A stretch of 64,000 bases of DNA, from positions 1-64,000 of the forward strand of contig NZ_JACIJN010000012.1 in NCBI RefSeq assembly GCF_014199415.1. Direction: 5' to 3'. Within the stretch, counting starts at the first letter, position 1, and every line of letters begins with the position of its first letter. The notes beneath the pieces were generated by a model that was not told the origin of the DNA, did not search any database, and saw only the letters and a program-made list of their open reading frames with translations. Positions 55,213 through 64,000 of this stretch are shown here, in pieces. Made by a program: the position numbers and the translations under genes. This DNA is from Sphingomonas endophytica (lineage in GTDB: Bacteria; Pseudomonadota; Alphaproteobacteria; Sphingomonadales; Sphingomonadaceae).

Positions 55213-55605
55213 TCACCGCCGGCGGAAGGTCGCGCGCGCCAGCCACACGCCCAGCGCGAGCAGCACCAGCGGCGCGAGCCACAGCGGCAGGGTCGCGGCG
55301 CGCAGCGGCGGGGCGTAGCTGACGTAATCGCCGTAGCGCGCGATCAGCCACGTCCGCACCGCCTCGGGTGCCTCGCCGCGCGCGATCCGCTGCCGCACCA
55401 AAGCGCGCATCTCGCCCGCCATGTCGGCATCCGAGTCGGCGATCGACTGCCCCTGACAGACCACGCAGCGCAGCGTCTCCATCAGCGCGCGTGCCTGTCG
55501 CTCCTGATCGGGGTCGCGCAATTGCGTATAGGCGAGCCGTGGCAGCGCGGTCTGCGCAGCGAGCGGCGCGGCGAGCAGCAGCGCCACGATCGCCAGCGCC
55601 CTCAC
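55213..55605 (-). CDS. ccmH: Cytochrome c maturation protein CcmH
   Basis: 130 aa from GTG 55605, which overlaps the ccmG stop by 4 nt (GTGA). Signal or anchor ALAIVALLLAAPLAAQ; the redox motif LRCVVCQGQSIADSDADMAGEMR (CxxC) and TWLIARYGDYVSYAPP are the CcmH/CycL signature; one membrane segment near the C-terminus (LWLAPLVLLALGVWLARA). It presents reduced apocytochrome c to the heme lyase CcmF. Third gene of ccmF-ccmG-ccmH. Confidence 0.93.
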   Translation of the reverse strand: MRALAIVALLLAAPLAAQTALPRLAYTQLRDPDQERQARALMETLRCVVCQGQSIADSDADMAGEMRALVRQRIARGEAPEAVRTWLIARYGDYVSYAPPLRAATLPLWLAPLVLLALGVWLARATFRRR

Positions 55606-56129
55606 TTCGCGTCCGCCAGCGCTTGCAGCAAGTCGGGCACGTCCTCGGCGCGAATGTCGCCGACATGCTGCGCGCGGATCACGCCCTTGCCGTCGACCAC
55701 GAACGTCTCGGGCACGCCCGACGAGCCGAGCGCGAGCTGGACGCGGCTGTGCGCGTCGGCGCCGACGCGGGCGTAGGGGTCGCCGTTGCGGCGCAGGAAG
55801 GCGGAAACGTCGCCGGGCGTATCCTTGATCGCGATCGCGTCGATCGGCACGCCCGCGGCCTTGAGCGTCAGCAATTGCGGGGCCTCGGCGACGCACGGCA
55901 CGCACCAGCTCGCAAAGACGTTGAGCAGCCGCGGGCTGCCCTGTCGGAAGTCGGCGCTGGCCAGGCCGGGCTTGCCGGGCGCGATCGCGGGCAGGACGAA
56001 GTCGGGCAAGGGTCGCCCGACCAGCGCCGAGCGCACCGTGCGGTCGGCGGGCTGCCACAGCCCCCAGGCGATCACCGCGACGATGACGCCGAACGCGCAG
56101 AGCGGCAGCCACACCAGCCAGCGCTTCAC
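55602..56129 (-). CDS. ccmG: Thiol:disulfide interchange protein CcmG (DsbE)
   Basis: 175 aa from GTG 56129, overlapping the ccmF stop by 4 nt. One anchor segment (LVWLPLCAFGVIVAVIAWGL), then a thioredoxin fold with LNVFASWCVPCVAEAP (WCxxC) and the cis-Pro block GVPETFVVDGKG. It reduces apocytochrome c or CcmH in the periplasm and is itself reduced by DsbD (a dsbD gene lies at 41-43 kb). Confidence 0.95.
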   Translation of the reverse strand: MKRWLVWLPLCAFGVIVAVIAWGLWQPADRTVRSALVGRPLPDFVLPAIAPGKPGLASADFRQGSPRLLNVFASWCVPCVAEAPQLLTLKAAGVPIDAIAIKDTPGDVSAFLRRNGDPYARVGADAHSRVQLALGSSGVPETFVVDGKGVIRAQHVGDIRAEDVPDLLQALADAK

Positions 56130-58051
56130 GCGAACGCCTCCGCGCGCTGCCGCGTCCGCCACAGCCGGTATTGGTGGCCGACCAGCGACAGCGCGCCGCC
56201 GACCGCGATCATCGCGCCGCCCAGCCAGATCAAGGTCACGAACGGCTTCCACCACAAGCGCAACTGCCAGCGCCCGTCGTCGCCCAAGGCGCCGAGCACC
56301 GTGTAGAGCTGCCCGTTCCACATCGTCGCGATCGCGCTTTCGTTGGTGGTCGTCACCGGCGTGGTGAAGTAGCGGACCTGCGGGCGCAGCACGAAGCGCG
56401 CGCCGCGCTCGTCGGTGATCGCCAGCCGCCCCTCGAGCGCGCTCCAATTGTCGCTGACCAGCGGGCGCACGCCCTCGAGCCGGACGGTATAGCCCGCGAT
56501 CCGCGCCGGATCGCCGACCCCGACCGCGAGCAACGTCTCCTGCGTATAGGCGGTGCTGATCGCCATTCCCGTCAACGACACCGCGATCCCGAGATGCGCG
56601 ATCACCATCCCCCACAGGTGCAGCGGCGCACGCGCGAGGTTGCGCTTGGCGAGCGGCGCGACGCTCGCCACCGCCAGTCCGGCCGCTAAGGCGACCCCGG
56701 CGAGCGGCAGCACGCCGATCGGCCCGCCGAGCAGGAACACGCCGACCCCGGCGAACAACGCCGCGGCGATCGCGGGAAACGCGCGCTGGATCAGCGCCTC
56801 GGCCTCGTCACGCCGCCAGCGCAGCAGTGGCCCGACTGCCATCACCGCGACCAGCAGCAGCGCGATCGGCCCGGCGGTGGAATCGAAGAACGGCGGTCCC
56901 ACCGAGAGCTGGATGTCGAACGCGGCGGCGATGATCGGGTAGAAGGTGCCGATCAGCACGATGCCGAGAATCACGGTCAGCAGCAGGTTGTTGGCGACCA
57001 GCGAGCCTTCGCGGCTGAACGGCTCGAACAACTTGCCCTGCCGGACGGTGCCGACGCGTGCGCCGAACAGCGCCAGCGCGCCGCCGATATAGAGCAGCAG
57101 CAGCACGAGGATGAACGCGCCGCGTCGCGGATCGACCGCAAAGGCGTGGACGCTGGTGAGGATGCCCGAGCGGACCAGGAAGGTGCCGATCATGCTCATC
57201 GAGAAGGCCACGACCGCCAGCATCACCGTCCAAGCGCGCAACCCGTCGCGGGTGGCGAGCACCGTCACCGAGTGGAGCAGCGCGGTCGCGGCGAGCCACG
57301 GCATCAGGCTGGCATTCTCGACCGGGTCCCAGAACCACCAGCCGCCCCAGCCGAGCTCGTAATAGGCCCAATAGCTGCCGGCGGTGATGCCGAGCGTCAG
57401 GAAGATCCACGCAGCCAGTACCCATGGCCGCATCGCGCGCGCGAACACCGGCCCGACATCGCGGGTGACGAGCGCGCCGACCGCGAAGGAGAAGGCGACC
57501 GACAACCCGACATAGCCGGCGTAGAGCGTCGGCGGGTGGAAGGCGAGCCCGGGGTCCTGCAACAGCGGGTTGAGCCCGGCGCCATCGGGCGGCGGCGGGT
57601 TGAGCCGCGCGAACGGGTTGGAGGCGAACAGCAGGAAGGCGTAGAAGCCCAGCGCGATCGCCGCCTGTGCGGCGAGCGTCGCGACCAGTGTCGGCTGGGC
57701 GAGGCGATGCTCGAACTTCGCGACCGCCGCGCCCGCGACGCCGAGAATCGTCACCCACAACAGCATCGAGCCTTCGTGATTGCCCCACGCACCCGCGAAT
57801 TTGTAGAGCCACGGCTTCATCGAATGGCTGTTGGCGGCGACCAGCGCGACCGACAGGTCGGTGTCGAGAAACGCGCGGATCAGCGCACCCATCGCGACGG
57901 CGGCGAGCGCACCCTGTACGATCGCCACCGCGCGGATCGCGCCGACCGCCTGCGGCATGTCGCGCCGCAGCGCGAGCACGCCGAGCAGCACCTGCAACGC
58001 GGCGAGCGCGGCGGCAAGCCACAGCGCAGCGAGCCCGGTTTCGGCGGTCAT
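56126..58051 (-). CDS. ccmF: Heme lyase CcmF
   Basis: 641 aa (usual 640-660) with many membrane segments. The WWD domain is clear: GWGGWWFWDPVENASLMPWL, and the conserved His-containing periplasmic loops (ANSHSMKPWLYKFAGAWGNHEGSMLLW). It joins heme to the CxxCH Cys of apocytochrome c with CcmH. First gene of ccmFGH; ccmA-E are not in the window. Upstream 58052-58403 holds only repeats and no gene. Confidence 0.96.
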   Translation of the reverse strand: MTAETGLAALWLAAALAALQVLLGVLALRRDMPQAVGAIRAVAIVQGALAAVAMGALIRAFLDTDLSVALVAANSHSMKPWLYKFAGAWGNHEGSMLLWVTILGVAGAAVAKFEHRLAQPTLVATLAAQAAIALGFYAFLLFASNPFARLNPPPPDGAGLNPLLQDPGLAFHPPTLYAGYVGLSVAFSFAVGALVTRDVGPVFARAMRPWVLAAWIFLTLGITAGSYWAYYELGWGGWWFWDPVENASLMPWLAATALLHSVTVLATRDGLRAWTVMLAVVAFSMSMIGTFLVRSGILTSVHAFAVDPRRGAFILVLLLLYIGGALALFGARVGTVRQGKLFEPFSREGSLVANNLLLTVILGIVLIGTFYPIIAAAFDIQLSVGPPFFDSTAGPIALLLVAVMAVGPLLRWRRDEAEALIQRAFPAIAAALFAGVGVFLLGGPIGVLPLAGVALAAGLAVASVAPLAKRNLARAPLHLWGMVIAHLGIAVSLTGMAISTAYTQETLLAVGVGDPARIAGYTVRLEGVRPLVSDNWSALEGRLAITDERGARFVLRPQVRYFTTPVTTTNESAIATMWNGQLYTVLGALGDDGRWQLRLWWKPFVTLIWLGGAMIAVGGALSLVGHQYRLWRTRQRAEAFA

Positions 58052-58137
58052 GCGGGAAAATGCCGTTGAATCACCTGCCCGCCTTACGCCGGTTCGCGGG
58101 CGCGCGTCGAGACATTCGCGCCTCTCGTTACGGCGTT

Positions 58138-58336
58138 CGTCATCCCGGACTTGACCCGGGATCCCGCTTCTTGGTCGGCGGTCGAAACGGGGCGATGCTC
58201 CTGCCCGTCATTGCGAGCGCAGCGAAGCAATCCACAGCCGGACCAGACGCCCTGGATTGCTTCGCTGCGCTCGCAACGACGGAAGGGGACGTCCCGGACC
58301 GAAGAAGCGGGGCTCCGGATCAAGTCCGGGGCGACG
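58138..58336. repeat. Nested palindromic repeats: family B interrupted by family A
   Basis: Family B left arm at 58138-58173 (CGTCATCCCGGACTTGACCC) and right arm about 58305-58336 (GGATCAAGTCCGGGGCGACG), with a full family A unit (58206-58281) in the loop. The 58052-58403 gap contains these plus a family C fragment and no gene. Confidence 0.85.
58206..58281. repeat. Palindromic intergenic repeat, family A, nested in a family B unit
   Basis: Starts CGTCATTGCGAGCGCAGC and ends GCTGCGCTCGCAACGACG (one change from AATGACG). Complete copy sitting within the loop of a family B repeat. Confidence 0.9.
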
Positions 58337-58360
58337 AGATGGGATGGCCCTCTTCGTCGT

Positions 58361-58382
58361 GCCCGCTTGCGCGGGGATGACG
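58361..58382. repeat. Palindromic repeat fragment, family C
   Basis: GCCCGCTTGCGCGGGGATGA followed by CG, the right arm of family C without a left arm, 22 bp before the stop of the 85-aa gene. Confidence 0.65.
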
Positions 58383-58403
58383 GACCTGGCGTTGCAACGC
58401 GCC

Positions 58404-58661
58404 TCAGATCCGCCGGTGCTTGCCGCCGTAATGCTGCCCGATATAGTCCTTGATCCGCGCCATCTCGGTTGCGGCGGCGCGAGTCGCCTCGGCGCAGCAC
58501 GGCATCGGATCACGCTCCGCCGCCGAGGCGCGCATCGCGACACGCTCACACAAGGTTTCGACGTCGGCGCGCGACAGCACGTTCTTCTCCCGCAGCACGC
58601 ACAGCAACGTCTGAAGGATCACCAGGCTTTCTTCGCCTGCACGCGCGTCCGGGGTGACCAT
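58404..58661 (-). CDS. Conserved small protein, function unknown
   Basis: 85 aa. Helical and charged: ESLVILQTLLCVLREKNVLSRADVETLCERVAMRA, then two adjacent Cys (DPMPCCAEATRAAATEM) and a basic end (GQHYGGKHRRI). No signal or membrane segment. GAGGACGAGG lies near the ATG. It follows the 3' end direction of the efflux operon with a 65-bp gap, and could be independent. I recognise no family. Confidence 0.68.
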   Translation of the reverse strand: MVTPDARAGEESLVILQTLLCVLREKNVLSRADVETLCERVAMRASAAERDPMPCCAEATRAAATEMARIKDYIGQHYGGKHRRI

Positions 58662-58726
58662 GGCCTCGTCCTCTCCGTCGTTTTTCCACGACAGGGTACG
58701 CCGATCACCACCGGACGCAAGGGGCC

Positions 58727-60295
58727 TTATCGATCGGCCGTCACCGGCACCTCGCCTGCCAAACCGCCGCCTAGCGCACGGTACAGCTCGATCAGGTTGT
58801 TGGCCTGCGTCAGCCGGGTCGTCACCAGCTGCTGCTGCGCCGAATAGGCGGTACGCTGCGCATCGAGCGAGGTCAGGAACGAATCGACCCCGGCGCGATA
58901 GCGCGCGTCGGACAGGCGCGCCGCCACCGACGCCGCATTGGCGCGCGCGCCCTGCGCGGAGAGCTGCTCGCCGATCGTGCCACGCTGCGCAAGCGCATCG
59001 GCGACCTCGCGGAACGCGGTCTGGATCGCCTTCTCATAGGTGGCGACCGCCGCCTCGCGCGATGCCTTGGCATAGTCGAGGTTGCCGGCGTTGCGCCCGC
59101 CGTCGAACAGCGGCAGCTGCACCGACGGCGCGGCATTGTAGTTGAACGTGCCGCCGCCGAAGAGCCCCGACAGCGCCGAGGAGATCGTCCCGATCGTCGC
59201 GGTCAGCGAAATACGCGGGAAGAACGCCGCGCGCGCCGCGCCGATGTTGGCGTTCTGCGCGATCAGCTGATGCTCGGCCTGCAACACGTCGGGGCGGCGC
59301 AGCAGCACCGCCGACGACACGTCGCCAGGCAGCGCGTCGCGGGTGAAGGCGACGGTACCCAGCGAATCGGGCAGCTGCTCCGCGGTGACGGTGGTGCCCG
59401 CCAGCAGGTTGAGCGCATTCTGGTCACGCGCAACCTGCGCGGTCAGCGTCGCAATGTCGTTGCGCGCCGCCTGATAGTTGGTCTCCGCCTGCCGCGCTTC
59501 CAGCTCGGAAGCGACCCCGATCCGGAACTGCGCGCTGGTGAGCCGCACGGTTTCCTCGAAGGTCTTGAGCGTCTCGCGGCTGAGCCGGAGCTGCTCCTGA
59601 TCGGCGGCGAGTTGCAGCCATGCGCTCGCCACTTCGGCGATCAGGCTGATGCGGGTGCTGCGCTGCGCTTCCTCGGTCGCGAAATATTGCTCGAGCGCGG
59701 CGCGGTTGAGGTTGCGGACGCGCCCGAACAGGTCGAGCTCGAACGCCGAGAAGCCGACATTGGCCGAATAGAACTGGATGTTCGACGAGCTTTCGCCGAC
59801 CGCCCCGCCCGCCGCAGCGCCCGTGCCGCCGCCGGTGCCGCCCGTGCCGGCACCGGTCCCGCCGGAACCGGTACCGGTTCCCGTGCCGGTCCCGGCCGCC
59901 GCGCCACCGCCGGCGCCAGCACCGGCGGCGCCGATCGCGCCGAACAGGTTGTTGGTATAGGTCGCCGAGCCGGTGACGCCGGTGGTCGGGACGATCGCCG
60001 AGCGCTGGACGCGATATTGTGCGCGCGCCTGAAGCACGTTGGCCGCAGCGACGCGCAAGTCACGGTTGTTGGCGAGCGACGTCTCGATCACCTGCCGCAG
60101 CCGCGGGTCGAGGAAGAAGTCGCGCCAGCCGATCTGCGTCACGTCGGGCGCGTCGGTGGCGGCGCGCGGGTACACGCCGCCCTCCGGCAGGGCGAGCGGC
60201 ACTGCGCCGGTCGGGCGTTCGTATTTGGGTGCCATGTTGCACCCGGCGAGCGCGCTGGTCAGCGCCAGCGCGGCGAGAAACGAACTAGTCTTCAC
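58727..60295 (-). CDS. NodT/OprM-type outer-membrane efflux channel with Gly-rich loop
   Basis: 522 aa from GTG 60295, one base after the pump gene stop. Lipobox ALTSALAGC and start CNMAPKYERPTG. Two outer-membrane efflux domains with coiled coils. Between the first beta strand (GVTGSATYTNN) and the second (VGFSAFELDLFGRVRNL) lies an insert of about 50 residues made almost only of Gly, Ala, Thr (about 130-180, e.g. GTGTGTGTGSGGTGAGTG), which by position should be an extracellular loop. Third component of the RND operon. Confidence 0.92.
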   Translation of the reverse strand: MKTSSFLAALALTSALAGCNMAPKYERPTGAVPLALPEGGVYPRAATDAPDVTQIGWRDFFLDPRLRQVIETSLANNRDLRVAAANVLQARAQYRVQRSAIVPTTGVTGSATYTNNLFGAIGAAGAGAGGGAAAGTGTGTGTGSGGTGAGTGGTGGGTGAAAGGAVGESSSNIQFYSANVGFSAFELDLFGRVRNLNRAALEQYFATEEAQRSTRISLIAEVASAWLQLAADQEQLRLSRETLKTFEETVRLTSAQFRIGVASELEARQAETNYQAARNDIATLTAQVARDQNALNLLAGTTVTAEQLPDSLGTVAFTRDALPGDVSSAVLLRRPDVLQAEHQLIAQNANIGAARAAFFPRISLTATIGTISSALSGLFGGGTFNYNAAPSVQLPLFDGGRNAGNLDYAKASREAAVATYEKAIQTAFREVADALAQRGTIGEQLSAQGARANAASVAARLSDARYRAGVDSFLTSLDAQRTAYSAQQQLVTTRLTQANNLIELYRALGGGLAGEVPVTADR

Positions 60296-60296
60296 G

Positions 60297-63200
60297 TCAG
60301 GCCCCCTGATGGGCGGTGTCGCCCGTGGGATGATCGTCATGCGCAGGCGCATCGTCGTGCGGCTTCTTGTCATCCTTACCGTGCCCGAACAGGCGCAGCA
60401 CGACGACGAAGAACATCGGCACGAAGAAGATCGCCAGCACCGTCGCGGACAACATGCCGCCGACCACGGCCCGGCCGATCGCATTCTGGCCACCCGCACC
60501 CGCGCCGGTCGACACCGCCAGCGGCATCACACCGAACACGAAGGCGAGGCTGGTCATCAGGATCGGACGCAGCCGCAGCTTGGCCGCCTCCACCGCCGCG
60601 TCGAAGGCGCTCATCCCCTCGGCGATCCGCTCTTCGGCGAATTCGACGATCAGGATCGCGTTCTTGGCGGACACGCCGATCGTGGTGATGAGCCCGACCT
60701 GCAGGTAGATGTCCTTGTTCAGACCCGTCAGCCACGCCGCCAGCACCGCGCCGATGATGCCGAGCGGCACGACCAGCAGCACCGAGATCGGCACCGACCA
60801 GCTTTCGTAAAGCGCGGCGAGGCAGAGGAAGACGATCAGCAGCGACAGCCCGTAGAGCGCCGGCGCCTGCCCGCCCGACAGCCGTTCCTCATAGGACAGG
60901 CCGGTCCATTCCAGCGTCGTGCCCGGGGGCAGCTTCGCATGGATCTCCTGCAACGCTTCCATCGCGGCGCCGGTGCTCTGCCCCGGTCCCGGCGAGCCTT
61001 GCAGCTGCATCGCCGGCTGCCCGTTGTAGCGGGTCAGCGAGACGGGCGCATTGGCCCATTCGAGCGTCGAGAAGGCAGTGAACGGCGCCATCTGCCCGTT
61101 CGCGCCGCGGACGTAGAGTTCCCCGACATCCTCGGGCGACATGCGATACGGCGCGTCGTTCTGGACATAGACGCGCTTCACGCGACCGCGGTCGATGAAG
61201 TCGTTGATGTACCCGCCGCCCCAAGCGGTCGCGATCGTCGTGTTGACCGCCGACAGATCGAGGCCGAGCGCGCGCGCCTTGTCCTCGTCGATCTTGACCT
61301 TGAGCTGCGGCGCGTCCTCGAGGCTGAGCGGGCGGACCTGTGCCAGCCGCGGATCCTGCGCGGCCATGCCGAGCATCATGTTGCGGATCTGCGTCAGCTT
61401 CTCGTGCCCGACGCCGCCGGTATCGACCAGCTGGACGTCGAAGCCGGTGGCATTGCCCAGCTCCTGCACCGCCGGCGGGATCAGCGCGAAGATCAGCCCG
61501 TCCTTATATTGCGACAGCGACCCCATCGCGCGGCCGACGATCGCCTGTGCGCGATTGTCGCCGCCCGACCGGTCTTCCCACGGCTTCAGGTTGACGAAGA
61601 CCAGGCCGGTGTTCTGGCCCTGTCCCGCGAAGCTGAAGCCGTTGATCGTGAAGACGCCCTGGACGTTCTTGCCTTCCTGCTTGAGGAAGTGGTCGCGCGT
61701 GATCGCCAGCCCCTTTTCGGTGCGCGCGGTGCTCGCGCCCGCCGGGCCCTGCACCAGCGCGATCACGAACCCCTGATCCTCGTCCGGCAGGAAGCCCGAG
61801 GGCAGCCGGATGAAGATCAGCGCCATGCCCGCGACGATCAGCAGATAGACGAACAGCGAGCGCTTCCAGTGGCGCGCGGTGCTCTTCACCCCGCCTTCGT
61901 AGCGGTGCTGCGCGCGATCGAACTTGTCGTTGAACCAGCGGAAGAAGCGCGCCAGCGGCCCGTTGCCCTCCTTTTTGTCCGGATCGTGCGGCTTGAGGAT
62001 CGTCGCGCAGAGCGCCGGCGTCAGGATCAACGCGACCAGCACCGACAGCACCATCGCCGAGACGATCGTGATCGAGAACTGGCGATAGATCACGCCGGTC
62101 GACCCGCCGAAGAACGCCATCGGCAGGAACACCGCCGACAGCACGAGGCCGATGCCGACCAGCGCGCTGCTGATCTCGTCCATCGACTTGCGCGCGGCTT
62201 CCTTCGGGGAGAGATGCTCGGTGACGATCAGGCGTTCGACGTTCTCGACGACGACGATCGCGTCGTCGACGAGCAGGCCGATCGCCAGCACCATGCCGAA
62301 CAGCGTCAGCGTGTTGATCGTGTATCCGGCCAGCGCCATCACCGCGAAGGTGCCGAGCAGCACGACCGGCACCGCGATCGTCGGGATCAGCGTCGCACGC
62401 CAGTTCTGGAGGAACAGGAACATCACGAGGAAGACGAGCACCACCGCCTCGATCAGCGTGTGGATCACCTGCTCCACCGACAGCCGCACGAACGGCGTGA
62501 TGTCGTAAGGGTAGATGACCTTCACGTCGGCGGGCAGCGTCTTGCCGATCTCGGCGACGCGCGCCTTGAGCAGGTCGACGGTGTCGAGCGCGTTCGCGCC
62601 CGCCGCCAGCCGCACGCCAAAGCCCGAGGCCGGCTTGCCGTTATATTGCACGTCGAAGCCGTAATTCTCGGCGCCGATCTCGATCCGCGCCACGTCGCGC
62701 AGCCGGACCACCGAGCCGTCCGTCCCGGTCTTCAGCCGGATGTTGCCGAACTGCTCAGGCGTCTGGAGCCGCGACTGCACCGAGACGGTCGCGTTGAGCA
62801 TCTGCTCCTTGGGTGCGGGCTGCGCGCCGATCTGACCGGCGGAAACCTGCGCGTTCTGCGCCTGCACCGCCGACGTCACGTCGGCGACGGTCAGCGCGTA
62901 ATTGTTGAGCTTGAGCGGATCGAGCCAGATGCGCATCGCATATTGCGAGCCGAACACCTGCAATTCGCCGACGCCGTTGATGCGGCTGATCGGGTCCTGG
63001 AACTTCGACACGACCATGTCGGCCAGATCGTTGTTGCTGTGCGAGCCGTCGGTGGAAACGAGCCCGACCACCGCGAGGAAGCTGGCCGCCGACTTGGTCA
63101 CCTGGATGCCCTGCCGCTGCACTTCCTGCGGCAGCAGCGGGGTCGCCGCCTGCAACTTGTTCTGGACCTGCACCTGCGCAATGTCAGGATCGGTGCCCTG

Positions 63201-63485
63201 TTCGAAGGTCAGCGTGATCGTGACCACGCCCGCCGACGAGGAGGACGATGAGAAATAGCGCAGATTGTCGATGCCGCGCAGCTGCTGCTCGATGATCTGC
63301 GTGGTGGTGCGCTCGAGCGTTTCGGCGTCGGCGCCCGGATAGGTGGCGGCGATCGCGACCGCCGGGGGCGCGATCTCGGGGAATTGGGCGATCGGCAGGC
63401 TGCGGATCGCGATGATCCCCGCCAGCATGAGTCCCACGGCGATGACCCATGCGAAGATGGGCCGGTCGATGAAAAAGCGCGACAT
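60297..63485 (-). CDS. RND efflux pump, AcrB/HAE1 type
   Basis: 1062 aa. Hallmarks: [20 protein letters not shown] at the start, the proton-relay Asp pair in [27 protein letters not shown], and [20 protein letters not shown] in the second half. Twelve membrane segments and two large periplasmic loops as in AcrB. It exports drugs, solvents or bile-like compounds using the proton gradient. The C-terminal tail is His/Asp-rich ([14 protein letters not shown]). Adaptor gene upstream (6-nt gap), channel gene downstream. Confidence 0.96.
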   Translation of the reverse strand: MSRFFIDRPIFAWVIAVGLMLAGIIAIRSLPIAQFPEIAPPAVAIAATYPGADAETLERTTTQIIEQQLRGIDNLRYFSSSSSSAGVVTITLTFEQGTDPDIAQVQVQNKLQAATPLLPQEVQRQGIQVTKSAASFLAVVGLVSTDGSHSNNDLADMVVSKFQDPISRINGVGELQVFGSQYAMRIWLDPLKLNNYALTVADVTSAVQAQNAQVSAGQIGAQPAPKEQMLNATVSVQSRLQTPEQFGNIRLKTGTDGSVVRLRDVARIEIGAENYGFDVQYNGKPASGFGVRLAAGANALDTVDLLKARVAEIGKTLPADVKVIYPYDITPFVRLSVEQVIHTLIEAVVLVFLVMFLFLQNWRATLIPTIAVPVVLLGTFAVMALAGYTINTLTLFGMVLAIGLLVDDAIVVVENVERLIVTEHLSPKEAARKSMDEISSALVGIGLVLSAVFLPMAFFGGSTGVIYRQFSITIVSAMVLSVLVALILTPALCATILKPHDPDKKEGNGPLARFFRWFNDKFDRAQHRYEGGVKSTARHWKRSLFVYLLIVAGMALIFIRLPSGFLPDEDQGFVIALVQGPAGASTARTEKGLAITRDHFLKQEGKNVQGVFTINGFSFAGQGQNTGLVFVNLKPWEDRSGGDNRAQAIVGRAMGSLSQYKDGLIFALIPPAVQELGNATGFDVQLVDTGGVGHEKLTQIRNMMLGMAAQDPRLAQVRPLSLEDAPQLKVKIDEDKARALGLDLSAVNTTIATAWGGGYINDFIDRGRVKRVYVQNDAPYRMSPEDVGELYVRGANGQMAPFTAFSTLEWANAPVSLTRYNGQPAMQLQGSPGPGQSTGAAMEALQEIHAKLPPGTTLEWTGLSYEERLSGGQAPALYGLSLLIVFLCLAALYESWSVPISVLLVVPLGIIGAVLAAWLTGLNKDIYLQVGLITTIGVSAKNAILIVEFAEERIAEGMSAFDAAVEAAKLRLRPILMTSLAFVFGVMPLAVSTGAGAGGQNAIGRAVVGGMLSATVLAIFFVPMFFVVVLRLFGHGKDDKKPHDDAPAHDDHPTGDTAHQGA

Positions 63486-63491
63486 GCGGCG

Positions 63492-64000
63492 TTACTTTCC
63501 CTGGGCCTGCTGGCCCTGACCCTGCTGGCCATTTGCGCCGCCGCCCGGCGCGCCGGGTTGCGCGGGCGCGGCGTTCGGATTGTAGGGCACGGCCTTCACC
63601 GGCATGCCCGGACGCAGCATCATCGCGCCCTCCATGACCACCTTGTCGCCCGGGTTGAGCCCGGCGGTGACCAGCCAGTTCTCGCCGATCGTGCGCGGCG
63701 CGGTCAGCTGGCGCGGCTGGAGCTTGCCGTCGGCGCCGACGACCAGCGCGGTGGGATTGCCGCGCTCGTCGCGTGTCACCGCGCGCTGCGGCACCAGGAT
63801 CGCGTTGCTCTTCGTCCCCTCGACCAGCTCGGCACGGACGTACATGCCCGGCAGCAACAGCCCCTTCGGATTCGGGAACAGCGCGCGGATCGTCTGCGTG
63901 CCGGTGTTCGGGTCGACGCTGACGTCGGCGAACTGCAGCTTGCCCTCGATCGGATAGACCGAGCCGTCCTCCAGCCGCAGCCGGACCCGCGCCGCGGTGC
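63492..64000 (-). CDS. RND periplasmic adaptor (AcrA-like), 5' part outside window
   Basis: The window holds only the last about 169 codons; the start lies beyond 64000. The visible part has the beta-barrel domain (DGSVYPIEGKLQFADVSVD, NTGTQTIRALFPNP), the adaptor signature LLPGMYVRAELVEG, ILVPQRAVTRDERGN and a membrane-proximal domain, then a Pro/Gly/Gln-rich tail (GQQGQGQQAQGK). It links the pump at 60297-63485 to the outer-membrane channel in the periplasm. Confidence 0.93.
   Translation of the reverse strand, partial: TAARVRLRLEDGSVYPIEGKLQFADVSVDPNTGTQTIRALFPNPKGLLLPGMYVRAELVEGTKSNAILVPQRAVTRDERGNPTALVVGADGKLQPRQLTAPRTIGENWLVTAGLNPGDKVVMEGAMMLRPGMPVKAVPYNPNAAPAQPGAPGGGANGQQGQGQQAQGK

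Noticed and set aside
60039-63251. A 1070-codon open frame on the plus strand opposite the RND pump
   Set aside because: It is antisense to a clear AcrB-type gene; the product is rich in Arg, His, Asp and Gln without any domain pattern. Long antisense open frames are common in GC-rich DNA.

Overview
This window looks like a stretch of chromosome from a Sphingomonas-type alphaproteobacterium (Sphingomonadaceae). The DNA is very GC-rich, genes are packed with 1- and 4-nt start/stop overlaps, GTG and TTG starts are common, and several products are of sphingomonad type (Thr-nucleophile alkaline phosphatase, NodT-type outer-membrane channels, ScfR/PccR-type regulator next to pccB, TamAB). I saw no rRNA, tRNA, phage, integrase, transposase or CRISPR array. 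Assignment is from protein sequence and gene order only.

Layout. 0.2-6 kb: RNase H-like protein, RluE-type pseudouridine synthase and an FAD protein in one overlapping operon; a luciferase-like monooxygenase; an HxlR regulator divergent from an Old Yellow Enzyme. 6-7.7 kb: small stress-type genes (DUF892 ferritin-like, hemerythrin, a hydrophilic 82-aa protein, a lipoprotein). 7.9-13.4 kb: a molybdenum hydroxylase of PaoABC type with XdhC and MocA maturation genes. 13.6-18.5 kb: a MacAB-type exporter with its own outer-membrane channel. 18.6-29.6 kb: the propionyl-CoA to succinyl-CoA pathway (carboxylase alpha and beta, epimerase, mutase), an enoyl-CoA hydratase/isomerase, biotin synthase, and a divergent PccR-like regulator. 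29.7-37.7 kb: chemoreceptor, amidohydrolase, DUF3298-like protein, threonine ammonia-lyase, bacterial leucyltransferase, threonine aldolase. 37.9-41.1 kb: the three-gene transglutaminase-like / alpha-E / circularly permuted ATP-grasp operon. 41.2-47.4 kb: DsbD, alkaline phosphatase, DUF4142 protein, SLC13 permease. 47.6-53.7 kb: tamA-tamB. 54-58 kb: small proteins and ccmF-ccmG-ccmH. 58.7-64 kb: an RND efflux operon cut by the window edge.

The most unusual feature is a dense set of palindromic intergenic repeats. I sort them into five families (A to E). Families A-D all begin CGTC and end GACG, and about two dozen copies or fragments lie in the window. One copy (family C, 93 bp = 31 codons) lies in frame inside the propionyl-CoA carboxylase alpha gene and is read through. 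Others nest inside each other, supply the start codon or the ribosome-binding region of a gene, or sit between genes of one operon. The same carboxylase gene carries a one-base frameshift in a run of six C that cuts off its biotin carrier domain; this is either a sequencing error or a real lesion. A second notable point is a transglutaminase-fold protein without the catalytic cysteine.

Metabolic logic: threonine ammonia-lyase yields 2-oxobutyrate, a source of propionyl-CoA, which the carboxylase/epimerase/mutase set converts to succinyl-CoA; bioB in the same operon would serve biotinylation of the carboxylase.
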